From assembly GCA_964036665.1 (NCBI GenBank), contig OZ038532.1, positions 21,169,037 through 21,233,036 of the forward strand: a stretch of 64,000 bases of DNA. Reading direction: 5' to 3'. The notes under the pieces were generated by a model, which was given only the letters and a program-made list of their open reading frames with translations, did not search any database and was not told the DNA's origin. Shown here piece after piece: positions 21,599 to 36,500 of the stretch (the first letter of the stretch is position 1; every line of letters starts with the position of its first letter). The translations under genes were made by a program, and so were the position numbers. This stretch comes from Gordius sp. MW1 (Eukaryota; Nematomorpha; Gordioida; Gordea; Gordiidae).

Positions 21599-24500
21599 CT
21601 AACACATATTTTTAATATTTTATTTATTTAGATTATTTCTGCCTAGATTAAAAAATATCTTTTAAAACCTAAACCAAATTAGTCAAATTACCAACAGCGA
21701 AATATTAAAAGTTATTTAAGCTATGATCATTTGATGCAAACCATAGACGAAAAGAAATTTGTATAATCTTAACTATATATAAATTTGGTATATTACTTGC
21801 CCATAACCCTAAACTAGAGAGTGACTTAATGACCTTCAAAAAAGCATTCTCTGCAAAATTAAATTTATCTTCATTGATTTGCTGCATAACGAGTAGCAAA
21901 TTGTTAACAGGTTTATACGGGCTTTATTACTATCTTTTTGTAATCTTGTATTAAATTTGTTGAGGATTAGCGATTTTGACATAAGATGTACCAAATTCTA
22001 AGAAATACAATAAAACAGTCTAGAACAGCGATTTCGACATAGAAATGGAATGGATTGCAGTAAAACATATGCAATTCTTTACAATTTTGGTATCAATTAT
22101 TTATAAACCCAAATTGATAAGTTAATTCATTCCACATAATTAGGAGGGGTTAATTCCAACACAACTATTTTATTCCACATAACTCAACTAGGATAAATCA
22201 AATCCATTCCACTTAACTCCATTCGCTACTACTCCACTCGTTCTCCCCTACTCTTCTCTCCATTCCATTGGTGTTTTATTATGTCACATCGCGTATTCTG
22301 ATCCCATGTCTTCATCGCGTTGCAATCTTCGTCTAAATCGCAACTCCAACATTTATACCTTTTATGCTTTTGAATTTTAATATATTATATATAATTCAAA
22401 ATTCTCTAAATTGGTACCCCGCATTTTGGGGAGCCGTTTTTTCATCCTTTTTTCAGAACTTCTGTAATACCACTGTCATCTTAGTGTAAATAATTTAACT
22501 CGGATTTTTGGGCACTAAATTGTCAAATCCTTATTCCATACGACATTGGAAAAGACATGACCGAGCTGCAACAATCCACCACTTCACCCTCTCAAATCAC
22601 ATCGAGCAATACGTGCTCAAATTATGGAAGCGAAACAAGCTGCCTACATCCCTGTTGTCACTACGATGACAACCTCGACGCCCTACTACATCTACCATAA
22701 TCAACAAATGCAACTTCAACCGACTATTCATATTGTCTATTGCTCCACATGGCTAAATCACAAAAAAAGTTCAACTCATTCACAACATCATCAACACTTA
22801 CATGGTCTTTTGTTATGAGCAAAGACTTAAGCAATCTCGGCAAGACAATGCATGACACAGATCAAACAACATTTCATGAGATGTTGATAAAGCAGATGAC
22901 CTAACAAGCTCACCACTGATGACCGGCCTAGCTGATGGCCGATTATTAATCCAATTTAGATGCGTCAGAATGTTGCGTGTATCTAATTAACGCACTGGAT
23001 AGCTTATTATAAGCCCCAAACAACATTCACTCGGCCACAAGAACTAAAACCACGGAATGCAACAAACTAATTGGCTAGTAGAGCGATTTCATTTCACTGA
23101 CACCTCCCTGCCAGCGTACAGCAATAGATCTTCATAACTAAGCAAACAAACAACCTTCTCAACTATGAAGTAAATCCCAATCGACTACTTGCCGCTTGTC
23201 ACCAAGTTTGAATGTCTGTTATATTTAAAAACGCATCCCAAACATTTCAGCAATCTAAAGATGAAGCTTTAAGAGGATTAGATTTTGCATTCGTTTATAT
23301 AAACAGAAATAATCATAAACACGTCAGAAAAAAAACACGAGGATATGAGAACCGTTCTTCAGTGTTGGTAGGAATATGATCTTAGAATCAACCCTTCAAA
23401 AGTGCGAATTTGGAGTTTGCCAACTCAAATTCTCAGACATCGGGGATCAAAAACTGCTCCACAATTGGACAAGGCCAACGCTATCCTTGAATCGACTGTT
23501 GGATTTAATAAAGAAGCCTCGTAGATTCCTGGGAATGATAAACCTTTATTGCAAATTTTTCCACGAATAGCTCGGAACTTTTAACGACGATCAGGTTGTG
23601 CATTTAATACAAAACCAGACCAATATTCTCCACGAGAGACGCTGATATTACAATTCACCACTGATATACATAAAAGGTGAAAGCAATATAGTTGCAGGCG
23701 CGTTTTCTCGTGTAGAGGTAGAGGACAAACTCACATAATGCGAAATAAACTCCCTTGTGTGGAATAACCCAAAGAAACGCTACCAACGCACTTAGATAAC
23801 GATCCGCGGCGGAAGACTAGTGCATTGGCTTGAGAGACTGATTAACACCATTATTATTATGTTCAATTGAAACCATAGAAATCTCCATATTCGATTGTTT
23901 CATATTCAACAATATGGCGTGGGAGTTTTGTAACGGATAATAAGAAACATGGTGAAATAATTGAACATTTTAGAACCGAGACCGACATAGAAATGTAATG
24001 GATCGCATGAAACATGTGAAATTCTTAACGATTTTGGCATATTCTATGCTTATTTAACCCAACAAAACTCAACTAATTTATGGATTTATTAAATGCCACC
24101 TCACTTAACTGGAATCAACTCCATCTCATTTAATTCCGTTCTATACTACTCAACTTTATCTCATATACTCATCACTCCACTCCACTCGTGCTCTATATCA
24201 CATCGCACATTCCGATCCCATGTCTCATATCGCGTTGCATTCCTCGTTTTAAATTGCAACAGTGCCATTTATTTGCCTTTCATAAATTATATATAATTAG
24301 AGATCTTTTATCATAGACTGTTTACAAATAATGTGTTCAGCTGCTATCTTTTACAAAAATGATTTAAGTATAATTCTTTTATCGAGCCAATGCTTGATCT
24401 TAAATTTGCAGATATTTTTTTAGTCTGCAATTAAATACTGTATATTGTTGCACATTTGAAGTTAGTGAACATCTTTTGGAACCACTATAGAGGGTGGTAA

Positions 24501-27500
24501 AATGAGCAATTGGAACTTGACGATTAATCCATTATAAAGATTTAAATAAATAAGTTTAACGGCCAAAGGCACTCACATGGGCGTAGCCAGCTTTTGGATT
24601 GGGGAGGGAGGCAAAGCGTTTAAAAGTTCAATTAGAGGGGGGCAAAACATTAATTTTTCAAAGTTTTTGCATTGAAAATTTTTTTTTGTAAATTCCCCCT
24701 GGCTACGCCCATGGGCACTCATGATAGTTAAGGGCGGATTATCCTCTTTTGACTAGATAATGTAATTATTATATACTATTAAAATTATACACATACCGTT
24801 GGCAAAATTAATCATTTGTTGAGCCATCGGTCCTAGCATATTTTCAATATAGGAAGCAAGATCTTGGCAATCTCCTATATCTTCATACGCACCCCAAAAT
24901 ATCTTATTAATATATTATGTCATTTGATTTGATATATATATATGAAAGGAGCAATCAGCACTTTTTTAAAAGTATAGAAATATAATGGAATGGGTATTAA
25001 CAAATGTACACTCAGTAAGTTATAGCAATACTTAGGGAAAAACCTTTTTTTATAGTAAAATTTAGCTCTAAACGCTTTTTATATATAATTAATTTGATCA
25101 AAATATTTATCCAATTAATTTTATTATTAGCCTATTTTCAGCCTTCACAAATCGTTATTTTGATAGAACAAGGAACCAACTTCGTCGGCTCTCATCGGAC
25201 CATTGGATATTCACACAGCCAAGATTCGCTATCATCCCGATCAAAATCCCTTTACAAGGAAGGTAGCAAGAAATTCATGCCTAAATTTGACATGAAAAAG
25301 ATCCAAACCTTAGGCTTCCAAAAGCCAGGACGGAGATAAGCCATTTTAAAAGGAAAATTTGAATACTTTAAAATAATGGTGTCCGTAGAAGTAGTGGAAA
25401 AGAAACATTAAAACATAATGAAATCTGTCACATTCTTTATTGCAAAACCAAACGGAGACACTAGGGTTATAACAAACCTATCAGCTGTCTCCAAGAACCT
25501 TATCCACTACCCGTTGAAACTTTGTTCAATCTCTTTAACATCACGCTAACTATCAAAATCCCACTTTGCCGCTAAAGTAAACTTTAAAGTCGCTTTTTTT
25601 CTATCCCAATGAACGTATCAGCTAGAAAATATCTCGCATATACCTATAAAGGAATACCGATACAAATTTCTTCCCATGACAGCATCTTTTTCACCATATA
25701 TGCTACTAACAATCATTGCAGACCTAGCACACAAATCAATCAAAAGATGCAGTTATAACGTGTTTCTACCAGTGGTTCTTAACCTTTTTATACACGCGGC
25801 CCCCCAAATATTTTATAATTTGTTTGCGGCCCCCCATTTTTTTCATAATAATTTATATTTGTTATATTAATTGATTTTCTATTATTTTTTCATTTTATTA
25901 TATAATAAACATAAAACACAACTTTATTATTTTATTATCTATTTAAAATTTAAATAGATAATGAAATAATAATAACATAAAAACTTCATAATTAAACATA
26001 AAAACAATGTTTAAAATAAAAAATATATGCATTCGGAAATATATTTAATGAGATTTCTGCTGCTGAACATCTTCAGCCAATTTGTTAATTCTTGGTTCAA
26101 TTGATTGTAATGCTATCCTCATGCAGGAATCTAGTCGCAATCGATTGCGTTTTTTAGTTTTTATATTTACCATAGTTGAGAAGCCTTTTTCACACAAATA
26201 TGTACTAGCGAAAGGCAGCAAATTTTGAATTGCTGCTGAAAATAATGGAGGATATTCGCACGAATTTGTATCCAAAATTGCGGCAAACTTTAGATTTTAA
26301 ATTACAGTAATTTATTAATTCTAATAATGAATCTTAAGGCAACTAGTTCGAATCCCCTGGTGAGTATTTTTTCTAAAGCTTTTCTGAATATTTTTATTTT
26401 ATTCTAAAAAAATTTTGGGGGCCCCCCGGCAAACTTCTTGCGACCCCCTAGGGGGTCGCGACTCTCCCAGGTTAAGAATCACTGATCTAGACGACGTACT
26501 CATGTATGCCGAATCTGACGTCCAAAACGATTCAAAAATCTATTTGACATGGCCCACAAATGGGGACTGACAGTTAATACAAGAAAGTCATCCATTCCAG
26601 AAAGAGAGCTTGACTACTTAGGACTCAGAATCTCATTCGTAACTCACTCAATCACCTGTTCCCCCGAGGTCATTACTAGATTATAATATGCATCTAACAT
26701 ACTGTTCCTCACCTCAAGCAACAACGTCCTATCACCGAAAAATGTCCTCCCTGGAAGCACTGGGCGTACTCAATTACTTCTTATACAACTTAACCGGTAT
26801 GTCAAAACTGTTAGCCCCATTTTACGCTTTCCTCACAGACGATAATAGGACATTCAACCTAGACAGTGCGTGCCACAAACTCCATTCCATAATACAATCC
26901 CTACAAATTAAGATCTTCTCTATGTCCCTCCGGACGAAACCATATACGTGGACGGTTCCAGCGACCACATTGGAATCGGACCGCCTTTAAAGAATACTCT
27001 ATATCCTTTACGGACGCAGCCAGACTTCAACTTCAGGTACCCACTTGCATCCCTATATGGAACCTCGTATGCAAATTCGACGAAAATCCTTTCCCATGTA
27101 TAAACACCGACTCAACGACAGCATATTATGTCCTCCTCAAAGGGGGCTTGAACTCACCTACCAAACACCAGATCTCATGCTTTGTCAGAAAATACGGTAT
27201 CTAATCTTTAATAGCCATAAGATATAACATACAATGGACGCCGACCACGGAAAACCCACGGAAAACCCAGCTGCCTTCGCCAGCCGTGCTTGGCTTCCTC
27301 TGGAGAACTATTCAGTACCGTCCATACTAACTCAAGAACTTCCGATAGGCTCACGCCTTCCTGAATCCTTTTCAGACATCGATCTATTCGACTGGTCCAC
27401 CTGGCCCGGAGACCAGACGACGACGAACTTAGATATCGGAATACGGACAGAACGAAACTTTGGACCCTATCTGCGCGAAAAATCGTGCAGGATATAAGAA

Positions 27501-30500
27501 AGTCGCAGCTCGAGGGGTCGCCTTTTGGGAATTTTCCTGTTCTACGCTACTTCCATATATTTAGTCCCTAAATAGGTCCCGCAATATATCCTAAATTTTC
27601 GTCGCGCTAGCATTACCTGTACATACTTACCTTTACACACTATGTACATTAATCGCTATTTACTCATGATACTTGGCATCATTATTTATTTTATCGCTCG
27701 TTTGTTTACATTTATATTGGTATTCGATAAATAAACGCTGTGGGGGACAGCAGCCTGAACCCACCTGGGTACAGCAGCTTAACTGCTGTACTCAGATAAT
27801 AATAAGAAAGGAAATTACTATAAAAAGGGTAATAAAATCCATTATAAATTTAAGATAATTTAAGTAAAAATCTATGAAATCTTTATCTTAAACTTATAAA
27901 TTAATCGGTCAGTGGTGACGCATTTATTGTGGGGTTTGCAAAAATAAGTATAATTCTTGCTTGCCCGGTGAGTTAAGTTTTGATTATACTTGCTATGTAT
28001 ATGAGTTAATAATCCACTATTCATAACTACAAAGTATCAAGCTTCCAAAGTTATGCCCGATAGTACAATAAAATCTTTTGCATGCCTCTAATCAAATTAA
28101 GACATAAGTAATTTTTAAATTATGAAAAAAAGGCATTTAAATAAGGACCACAATGGTGTAATGATCCTAGTGTATAGCAAACAACAACACATCGATTTTG
28201 TCACTTTCTCTTAAGTCGCTATCTCTCTCCATAATCTAATGTTTCATGATCAATAGTCATTTTCACGCTTAAAGCACATTAACGTATTATCATGCATATT
28301 CACTGCAAACAAATTTGTTACAGAAAAAACTACACATAATAATAACGTGGCCTTATGCGCCTTTTGGCGTAAGAAGGGGCTCAACTTTAGATTGCACTTA
28401 CTAAGCTCTTGGGGGTCTTCGGGACAAAAATACATACACATCACTTTAAATTAAGTTAAAATACAAAAAAATTGAATAGTTGATGTTAAAATCTCGCATC
28501 TTAAGCAATTTGTATATATTTTTTAAATGTAAGTTATTTAAAAACAAATTTAGGAGATAGCCGCGCTTAAATTAGTTATAATTTATTTGTTTTTAATATG
28601 TGATGAAAAGATGAGATTTATAAATTTAACGAGCTTACTACACCATCTTGTGCCATATCAACAGCCAAACCAATCGCATTTTTAAGATCCGGCATCTCTA
28701 GAAAAACTGTTTCTTGGTCGTAAACGTATCTCGCATAATTATATATTGGCACTTCACCGTTTCTCCTCAATCTTGATATTCGTAAAGCTTCATTCATAAC
28801 TAGAATAAGAATTTTACTTTTACGATTACTTTTTCAAAGCTGACCTTAATTATATGACAAAGGATTAATAAATTATTGGAGATTTCTTTTAGTGATAAGG
28901 AGTAGTGTTGAAGCCCACCAATTTTCGCTTAAAAGATTCTTTTAGCTCTATTATAACAATTATCACCAAGATGAGGTGACAAAATAAAATTTTAGATTTG
29001 TAACAATTTTATGACACCCTAACCCACCAATTTTCGTTAAAAGAATTTATTTAATTCTAAAAATGACAATGACAATTGTCACCGAGATAAGGTGAGAAAT
29101 TATTTATTTCTAAAATTATATTTAACAGCTAGATATCAATATTAAAAATCACCCTCAACTATCATTATAATCAAAATAGTACAATTAAAAAGCTTCCTGT
29201 ATTTATATTGCTTATTTTCAAAATCACCAAATTATATACTATTTTTCCTCCAGTCCATACCCCAAAACACCTAAGCCAAACCAAAGGTTGACTGATAAAC
29301 CAGTTGAAAAACCTTTGGCATATTTTATTAACAAAATACACTAACAATATTTGGTCTGTTTTTCAAATGAATAAGCCTAAAGGTCGACAAAGTAGACCAA
29401 AAACCTTTGGTCTGTTTTGGTTTAATCTACTATAACTAAAGGTAGGACTAAAAGTCAGCTAAAACAACCCAGGTCGTTTTACATCACTAATATGAAGTAT
29501 TTGCGAATGTATTTTATAAACATTGGCGCGTGCCTTAGTAAGTAACGCTGCGTTGATTGCTATGCAATTTATGGGCTCGTTTTTGGTTGTCCTTCCGTCA
29601 TGTCCTGGCCAACTTGTAATTTTTTTTAAATTCTTGTGAAAACTTATACGGGTTTTAAATGGCTGTGGATTTATGCTTTTGTAAAACACTTTTATTTTGC
29701 TTTATAGACTAGCTAATGACCGCTGATTGGCCTAAATTTTTCAACCTCGCCCGAGCTCAACTTTCATATCTATTTTTGGGTCTGACTTTTATAAATTAAT
29801 AAATTTTTTTAGCACATTGTCTAGGATGTTGCTTTATAGAGGATAATTGCTATCTGGCTCAAAAATCCCCTGAAATTTATTATGACTGTTGCTTACTTTA
29901 ACTATGTCTGACCCCGACCAGAGACCAATCCTTGTTATGCTGATTATTCTTTATTTTTGCTGCTTATTTTCGTTTATAAATTTCTTGTGTCAACTTGTCT
30001 AGGCTGTTGCTTTATACAAATAAATGCGAAACTGGCTAAATAATTCTCTGCAAATTAATGACGACCGTTGCTTACTTCTACTTTATCTGAACCCGGCCAA
30101 AATCTATTTTTGGGTTTTTGGGATCTATGATATCTTAGCTTCAAGTATATATTTTCCCTTTTACTATATAAATCCTTTAGGCTGTAATTAAATGATGACC
30201 GTTCTGCGGCCAAAGATCGACAATTTTTTGCTCATTTTTGTTGGTGCAAGCGGCTAACTTAAGGCCAAAAAAGTATATATTTCTCTAAACACCTGCTTAG
30301 AATTTGACTTTTCAGGGCTTTACCCTGTATCCCTATTTGTCCTCCTTGCACCCCCCCCCCCCCCATTATGAACCCTTGGCCTTTAACCCTCTCAGAACGC
30401 GCCCTGATGTCACTCATCTCCCCCCTTCCCTCACACTTACACTAGAGTCAACGCAACAGCACCTAAATGCAATATCATCGTTACCGACTTCCTTTTTTAT

Positions 30501-33500
30501 TTATATTTGTTTTATTTTTGCTCTACATTTTCGTCGATCTTCTTTTCTGGCTCGTCTTTTATTTTATTTTTATAAAAGAAATATCAAAAACCATTAAGTG
30601 TAATAAATATTTAGAAATGGTAAGAGTGAGAGGGTGATCTAGTTTGGATAAAAAAAGAAACGACTGCAGGTTGGTATAAAAAAGTTTAGGGAATGAAATG
30701 GCGAACACTCCTATAATGTTAATACCACCAAAGGATTTTGAAGGAAACAAGCTGATTCGTTATGAATAGATATATAAAACTCGGGCCTTCGGCCCTCGTG
30801 GGAAGGGGAGTAGGGGAAGGGGAGTAGGGGAAGGGAAGGGGGGGGGGCGACTCATCTATACTCCGTATAAACGTAGCATATTTGCTATGCAATTTATGGG
30901 CGAGAAAGGTAGGAAGGGGCGAGAATGCCTATAGGGGGGTATTAAATGCAAAATAATTAGTTATAGACCCTTGTAGGGGAGGGCATAGGGTAATTATCAA
31001 TGTTAACCAATTCAAAAATGAAAAAAAATTTCGATTTTGGCCAATGGTCATTTTTTCCATTGGTCAGTAGCCTGCGGACGATCAAAAAGTCATATTATCA
31101 ATGATATTAACAAGAACAAAATATTAATTTAATTTAAAAAAAAATAAAAATTTGCCCTCTCCTGAGCTTAAACCCGGGACATCCAGGTCACCCTGTTTAC
31201 AAGCCGTGCGCTATAACTCGTCACACCATGCTGCTATTTAAATAGTAGAAGTTATTATGATATTTATATAGATAATAAAATAATAAAGTTCTGTTTTATG
31301 TTTAGAAAATCAATATATTTCATCGGTCAGTAGCCAGCGGACGGTCAAAAAGTCAAATTATCAATGGTATTAACAAGAACATAATATTAATTTAATTTTA
31401 AAGAAAAAAAACTAAAATAAAAATTTCTTTTAGTTTTAAAAAAGAGCTGAATTCTGAAACTACCCACCCGATTCGCTCGAAACTTTACCTGTAGGTGCCC
31501 AGGGCGGCCAGGGATAAAATAGCCTTTACAGATTCCTAAAATACCTTTTAGTTTTAAAAATATCGGACATTTCCCGGCCACACGTGCGGTGTAATATCTA
31601 TAACACGTAGAAAATTTTACTAATTATATAAACTTACGCGCGCCATCTAATAAAGTACAATTCGTGTTTTTATAGTTTAATAGTAGATTGAATTTAATTA
31701 GAAAGAACGGGCTATGATTATACCTTTGAAGGAGGTTTCGAATTTTGTGTTAGTTTCTATCAATATATTGTATCGTAAATTAGAATCTAATACCTATATT
31801 TTTTTAACTATTGCTTTTTAGGTTTTCTATGAAATCACAATCTAATTAAATGAAATATATTAACTCAATAAAAAAATATATATGCATTTATAAGGTTAAA
31901 AATATATATTACATAGTTGGCTGTCTGTTAGACCATCTATAATAAATTTTTAGGTTATGTATAAAATTTGGCCAATGGTCATTTTTTTTCATTGGTCAGT
32001 ACCAACAGATACTCTATAAGTCAATGATAGCCAAAAAAAACGGAAAAAAATTTTTGATGCTCACTTTGGCCAATGGTCATTTTTTTCCATTGGTCAGCAG
32101 CCAGCGGACGGCCAAAAAGTCATATTATCAATGGTATTAACAGGAACAATCATAAGAGTCAAAAAAAACGGAAAATAAATTTCGATTCACAATTTGGCCA
32201 ATGGTCATTTTTTTCCTATGGTCAGCAGCCAGGACACGGTAAAAGTGGATATAAATTCATAAGAGTCAAAAAAAACGAAAAAAAAATTTTCGAATCACAT
32301 TTTTGCCAATGGTCATTTTTTTCCAATGGTCAGCAGCCAGGACACGGTAAAAGTGGATACAAATTCATAATAGTCAAAAAAAACTAAAAAAAAAATTTCG
32401 AATCACATTTTGGCCAATGGTCATTTTTTTCCATTGGTCAGCAGCCAGGACACGGTAAAAGTGGATATAAATTCATAATAGTAAAAAAAACGAAAAATTT
32501 TTCGAATCACAGTTTGGCCAATGGTCATTTTTTTCCATTGGTCAGCAGCCAACGGACGGCCAAAAAGTCACAATAGCAATGGTAGTAACAGGAACAATCA
32601 TAATAGTCAAAAAAAACGAAAAAAAAATTTCGATTTATACTTTGGCCAATGGTCATTTTTTCCATTGGTCAGTAGCCAGCGGACGGCCAAAGGTCACATT
32701 ATCAATGGTATTAACAAGAACAATATATTAATTTAATTTAAAAAATAAATAAAAATTTTGCCCTCTCCGGGATTCGAACCCACATTAGTATAGGCATAGG
32801 GTTTGGTAAGGGGCACAGGGACCCATACCAGTAAAGGCATAGGCTTTGGTAAGGGGCACAGGGACCCATATCAGTAGAGGCGTAGGCCCTTGTAGGAAAG
32901 GGCATAGGGTAATTATCAATGTTAACCTATTCAAAGACGAAAAAATACCATAAATTGCATATAGCAATTAAAAATTTCGCTTTATTTGGCCAATGGTCAT
33001 TTTTTTCATTGGTCAGTAGTCAGCGGATGGTCAAAAATTCATATTATCAATGGTATTAACAAGAACAAAATATTAATTTAATTTAAAAAAATTAAAAAAA
33101 AATTCGTCCTCTCCCTGGCTTGAACCCGGGATATCCAGGTCACAAAGCTGGCGCCAATAACTTGGAGGACGACGGACGGACGACGGACGACGGACAACCA
33201 AAAACGAGCCCATAAATTGCATAGCAATTAATATGTCTGGATCATACCAACGACAGATATTTTTAACGTACCGAATATGCGACCGGAATTTGAATTGCTG
33301 AAGCTACCACATTTTTTTTATTTTACGTATGTTAATCTATAAACCCCTATGCCCAACTTGTAAGCGACGAATATGTCTTGATAAACACGATTGTTTCTGG
33401 ATTCATGGCCCTGTGTCTTCAAGATGCCCTTCTTCTGGCAAATTACCTCCACCCTGCTTACCAATTCCACCCCTGGCTTCTAACTTTGAAGAGGCTCCCC

Positions 33501-36500
33501 TATTGCCAATCCCCTCGTCACTCCCCCTTCTTTACAATGCTTCATATAAATTATCAACCCCCTGACTCATCTTGGAGCAATTCTTTTATAACAAATCAAT
33601 TTCCTAATACTCTAGGATCCCAAGAGGAGCCAGACCTTCCATCCAACTTGCTAAATATATTCACTTCTATTATCAAACCCTTATAACTTGACTAATTGGG
33701 ACAAACTTTTTAAATTTCCATATCATATCCTTTATGTTAGGGAACCTAATGAACATAATTTATCAAGTCTCATCAAGGAATCCCTTCTGTGTTTTAATAC
33801 TGATGTTCCTATTACATGCACAAGTAAAACAAAACCCTTTCCACCGGAATTCTCAATTAACCAAACTGCCAAGCACATCTCAAATAAAATCCATAATTTC
33901 ACAAACAAAAAGTGCCCTTAGAGCTTTTTATGATAACAACTCAATCGTCCCTTGTTGCCCTGACTCTTATAGGGAGCTTAATCAAAAACACTCACCAACA
34001 TCCTCAGCCATTAAATACCCCACAGCTTCATCATTAATAGTGCTTGAGTCTTCAGACATCCGTGAAGCCCTTAACTCCTTTCTTTTGGGCTCCGCAGCCG
34101 GACTCGACTGAGGGCGCCCAGTATCTACAAGATTTACTCAACTTAAATAATTTAAATACTGAACCTCTTTTAAATTATATTACTTCTTTTTGTAATATCA
34201 TTGTTAACGGAAAATTTCCTCATAAAATCATCCCTATTTTATTCGGTGCAAAACTTATTGCCATCAAAAAACCGGATAACTCAGTTAGATTTATTGCCAT
34301 TGGAAGTCTTTTTCGCCGTATTATATTTAAAATCCTATGCAAACTCATAAAACCTTCCTTATCCACCAAACTCCGCCCTCATTAACTCGGCTTCGGAATT
34401 AAAGACGGCTGTGAGGCAGCCAGCCATGTGGCCGGATCACACTTCAAAATATTCCTATCGAGTCCTGCTTTGTTAAATTAGATTTCGCCAATGCTTTTAA
34501 CAGCATTCGAAGAGAAACCCTTGGTATCTCGACGACGCCACCTTATGTGGCTGCCCGGAGGAGATTAGTAAAACTATAGAAATCATCAAAAATTTTGAAC
34601 GCACTTTAAATCTTAAACTAAACTCGAAAAAATCTGAAATCTTTCAGGTCCCCAACACTATTGACTTTCCAATTTTTAAAACTTTTTTAGTTTTAGAGAA
34701 AGAAAACATATCCCTTTTGGGATCACCCATGGCGGTGAAAAATCTCTTTTAAATTTTCTTCAAAAGAACCTCGAAATTTTGAAATCTAAAACGGAACTTT
34801 TAAAATGCTTGCCAGCGCATCACTCATTTTACATAATCAAAAACTATTTTAACATTTCAAAGATTAATCATTGTTTTCGCTCATCTGGCGCATTTTTACA
34901 CCCAGACGTTTTAAAGTCGTGCGAAGGCTTTTTAAAAACTTTATTAGAAAAAATTTTAAATGTAATAACACTAACAGTTAAATTCAAGCATCCCTTCCAA
35001 CCAAATCTGGAGGATTAGGAATTTGCCCTCCCGGCAGTATATCGCTAGCCGCTTTTATTTCCTCTTTTAAGTAGGTCCAAAACTTAATTTTTAATCTCAC
35101 AAAACATGACTCCGATCCTCTGCTAACTCAAGCCTTGGAGCTTTGGAATTTGAATGTCACACCCGAGACCATTCAACCTCAAAGTACGAGACAAAAGGAT
35201 TGGGTTTCTGGACTAGTATCGCTCTCCGTTGATTACCTTTTATCGAGCAGCGATGATAACCAGCATTACAAGTCCCTAGCTTTTGATGGTTCCGGTCACG
35301 AGTGGCTTGAAGCCTATCCCAGCAAACTTTTGAGAATGCTGCTTGAAGACTTTGAGCTATCATATTCTAAAGCTTTAAGGATGGGGATTAGTTACAGCAG
35401 AGAATTCAACTGTCAAAATTGTCTTACAGTTGTAGACGAATATGCTAGGGACCCTCTACACTGCATAGCAAACAAATATAAATATGTTAGGCACACTAAA
35501 GCCTATTTATTAATTTAAGCTGCCCTTAAAAAGTCCAAAATCCCCTCAATCCTTGAGCCGTCAGATCCCTCTCTTGAAGGTAGGATGCGCCCTGACGGCT
35601 CTTCTCTAGTCCCCTGGCAAAATGGCCTATCCCTAAAATGGAATTTTACTTGTATTGACCTATTTGCCTCTTCCCATTTTAATTACGACCCTATCGCTAC
35701 AGCAGAAGGGCGTAAAATTACAAAGTGTTCTGCCCTTTTGGCATCCAATATTATTATCTCTGTCGTTGCCTCGTGCTCCGGTTCCTTTGGCAAACAGGCA
35801 ATGGGGTTTTTTAAAGAAATCGGAAAACGCACCCCGAAATCTAAAATTTCTGCGTCCTTTTTACTCAGGCAACAACTAGGGATTCTTGTTGTACGATACA
35901 ACTTTAAATCCTTTGCCGACTCATGGCTCATTTTAGAAGATAATGATATAGATCTTTGTATTTAACCAATATGTCTTTATTCTTGTATTTCGCTTATTTA
36001 TGTAACTTTGTTTCGTGAAAATAAACTTTTTAACCAAAAAAACCACATTACGTAGGTCAAATAGAAGACCGGTACCTCCATTGCGGTATCATAGTGTGAT
36101 ATTCAAGATAGGGAAAAATGTAATGATATGCATTTGTTATGATTCCCCCCCCCCCCCTCTCCCCCAATCATTAATCATATCGTACGCACTAATATTAATA
36201 TTAGTCTCCCTCCATTATAACGAGTAGGCCATCAAGACTCGCATCATTTATAATAGGATAGAGTCAGCAACGCAGTTAAACACATATTGAAATAATAATT
36301 TTTTGAAACTAAATAGATACTTATATATAAATCCCCCCCCCCTTATTACCAAACTAACAACCCCTACCCAATTTATAACGTGTTTTGATATGGAAAAATA
36401 TAGAATAAAGTTACTCTGACATAACAAAGAAAAACTAATACAAAAACGTTAAAGATTAAATGACTTGGTCGTCTAGGACTAATATATTTCGGGCGGTTGT

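Larger units (their letters stand above)
25094..27800 (+). pseudogene. Retrotransposon pol relic (RT and RNase H) in intron E-F
   Basis: Pieces in order: KPNGDTRVITNLSAV near 25450; SARKYLAYTYKGIPIQI near 25617; VFLDDVLMYAESD, the RT catalytic DD motif, split between 25769 and 26485 by a hAT; ERELDYLGLRISF near 26600; YVDGSSDHIG (RNase H) near 26950; TDSTTAYYVLLKGG near 27110; and WTPTTENP near 27235. Several stops and frame changes. The locus 3 intron lacks it, so it arrived after duplication. LTRs not found; LTR versus DIRS-type order is undecided. Confidence 0.68.
30780..33229 (-). mobile_element. Composite HINE-like element E2
   Basis: Read on the minus strand it starts at 33229 with AATTGCTATGCAATTTATGG, then GTCC-like repeats, a tRNA-like block (33108-33165), hairpin units, a second tRNA-like block (about 31140-31235), the inverted start word CTCGCCCATAAATTGCATAG (30882-30904), purine/pyrimidine runs and the terminal hairpin GGGCCGAAGGCCCGAG at 30780. 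2.45 kb, in hyaluronidase intron D-E. A foreign piece (about 31387-31950) is nested in it. Confidence 0.65.

Noticed and set aside
31967-32700. CRISPR-like array (regular repeats with spacers).
   Set aside because: Spacers are themselves repetitive and AT-rich, repeats are imperfect, the context is an animal intron, and no cas genes are present.
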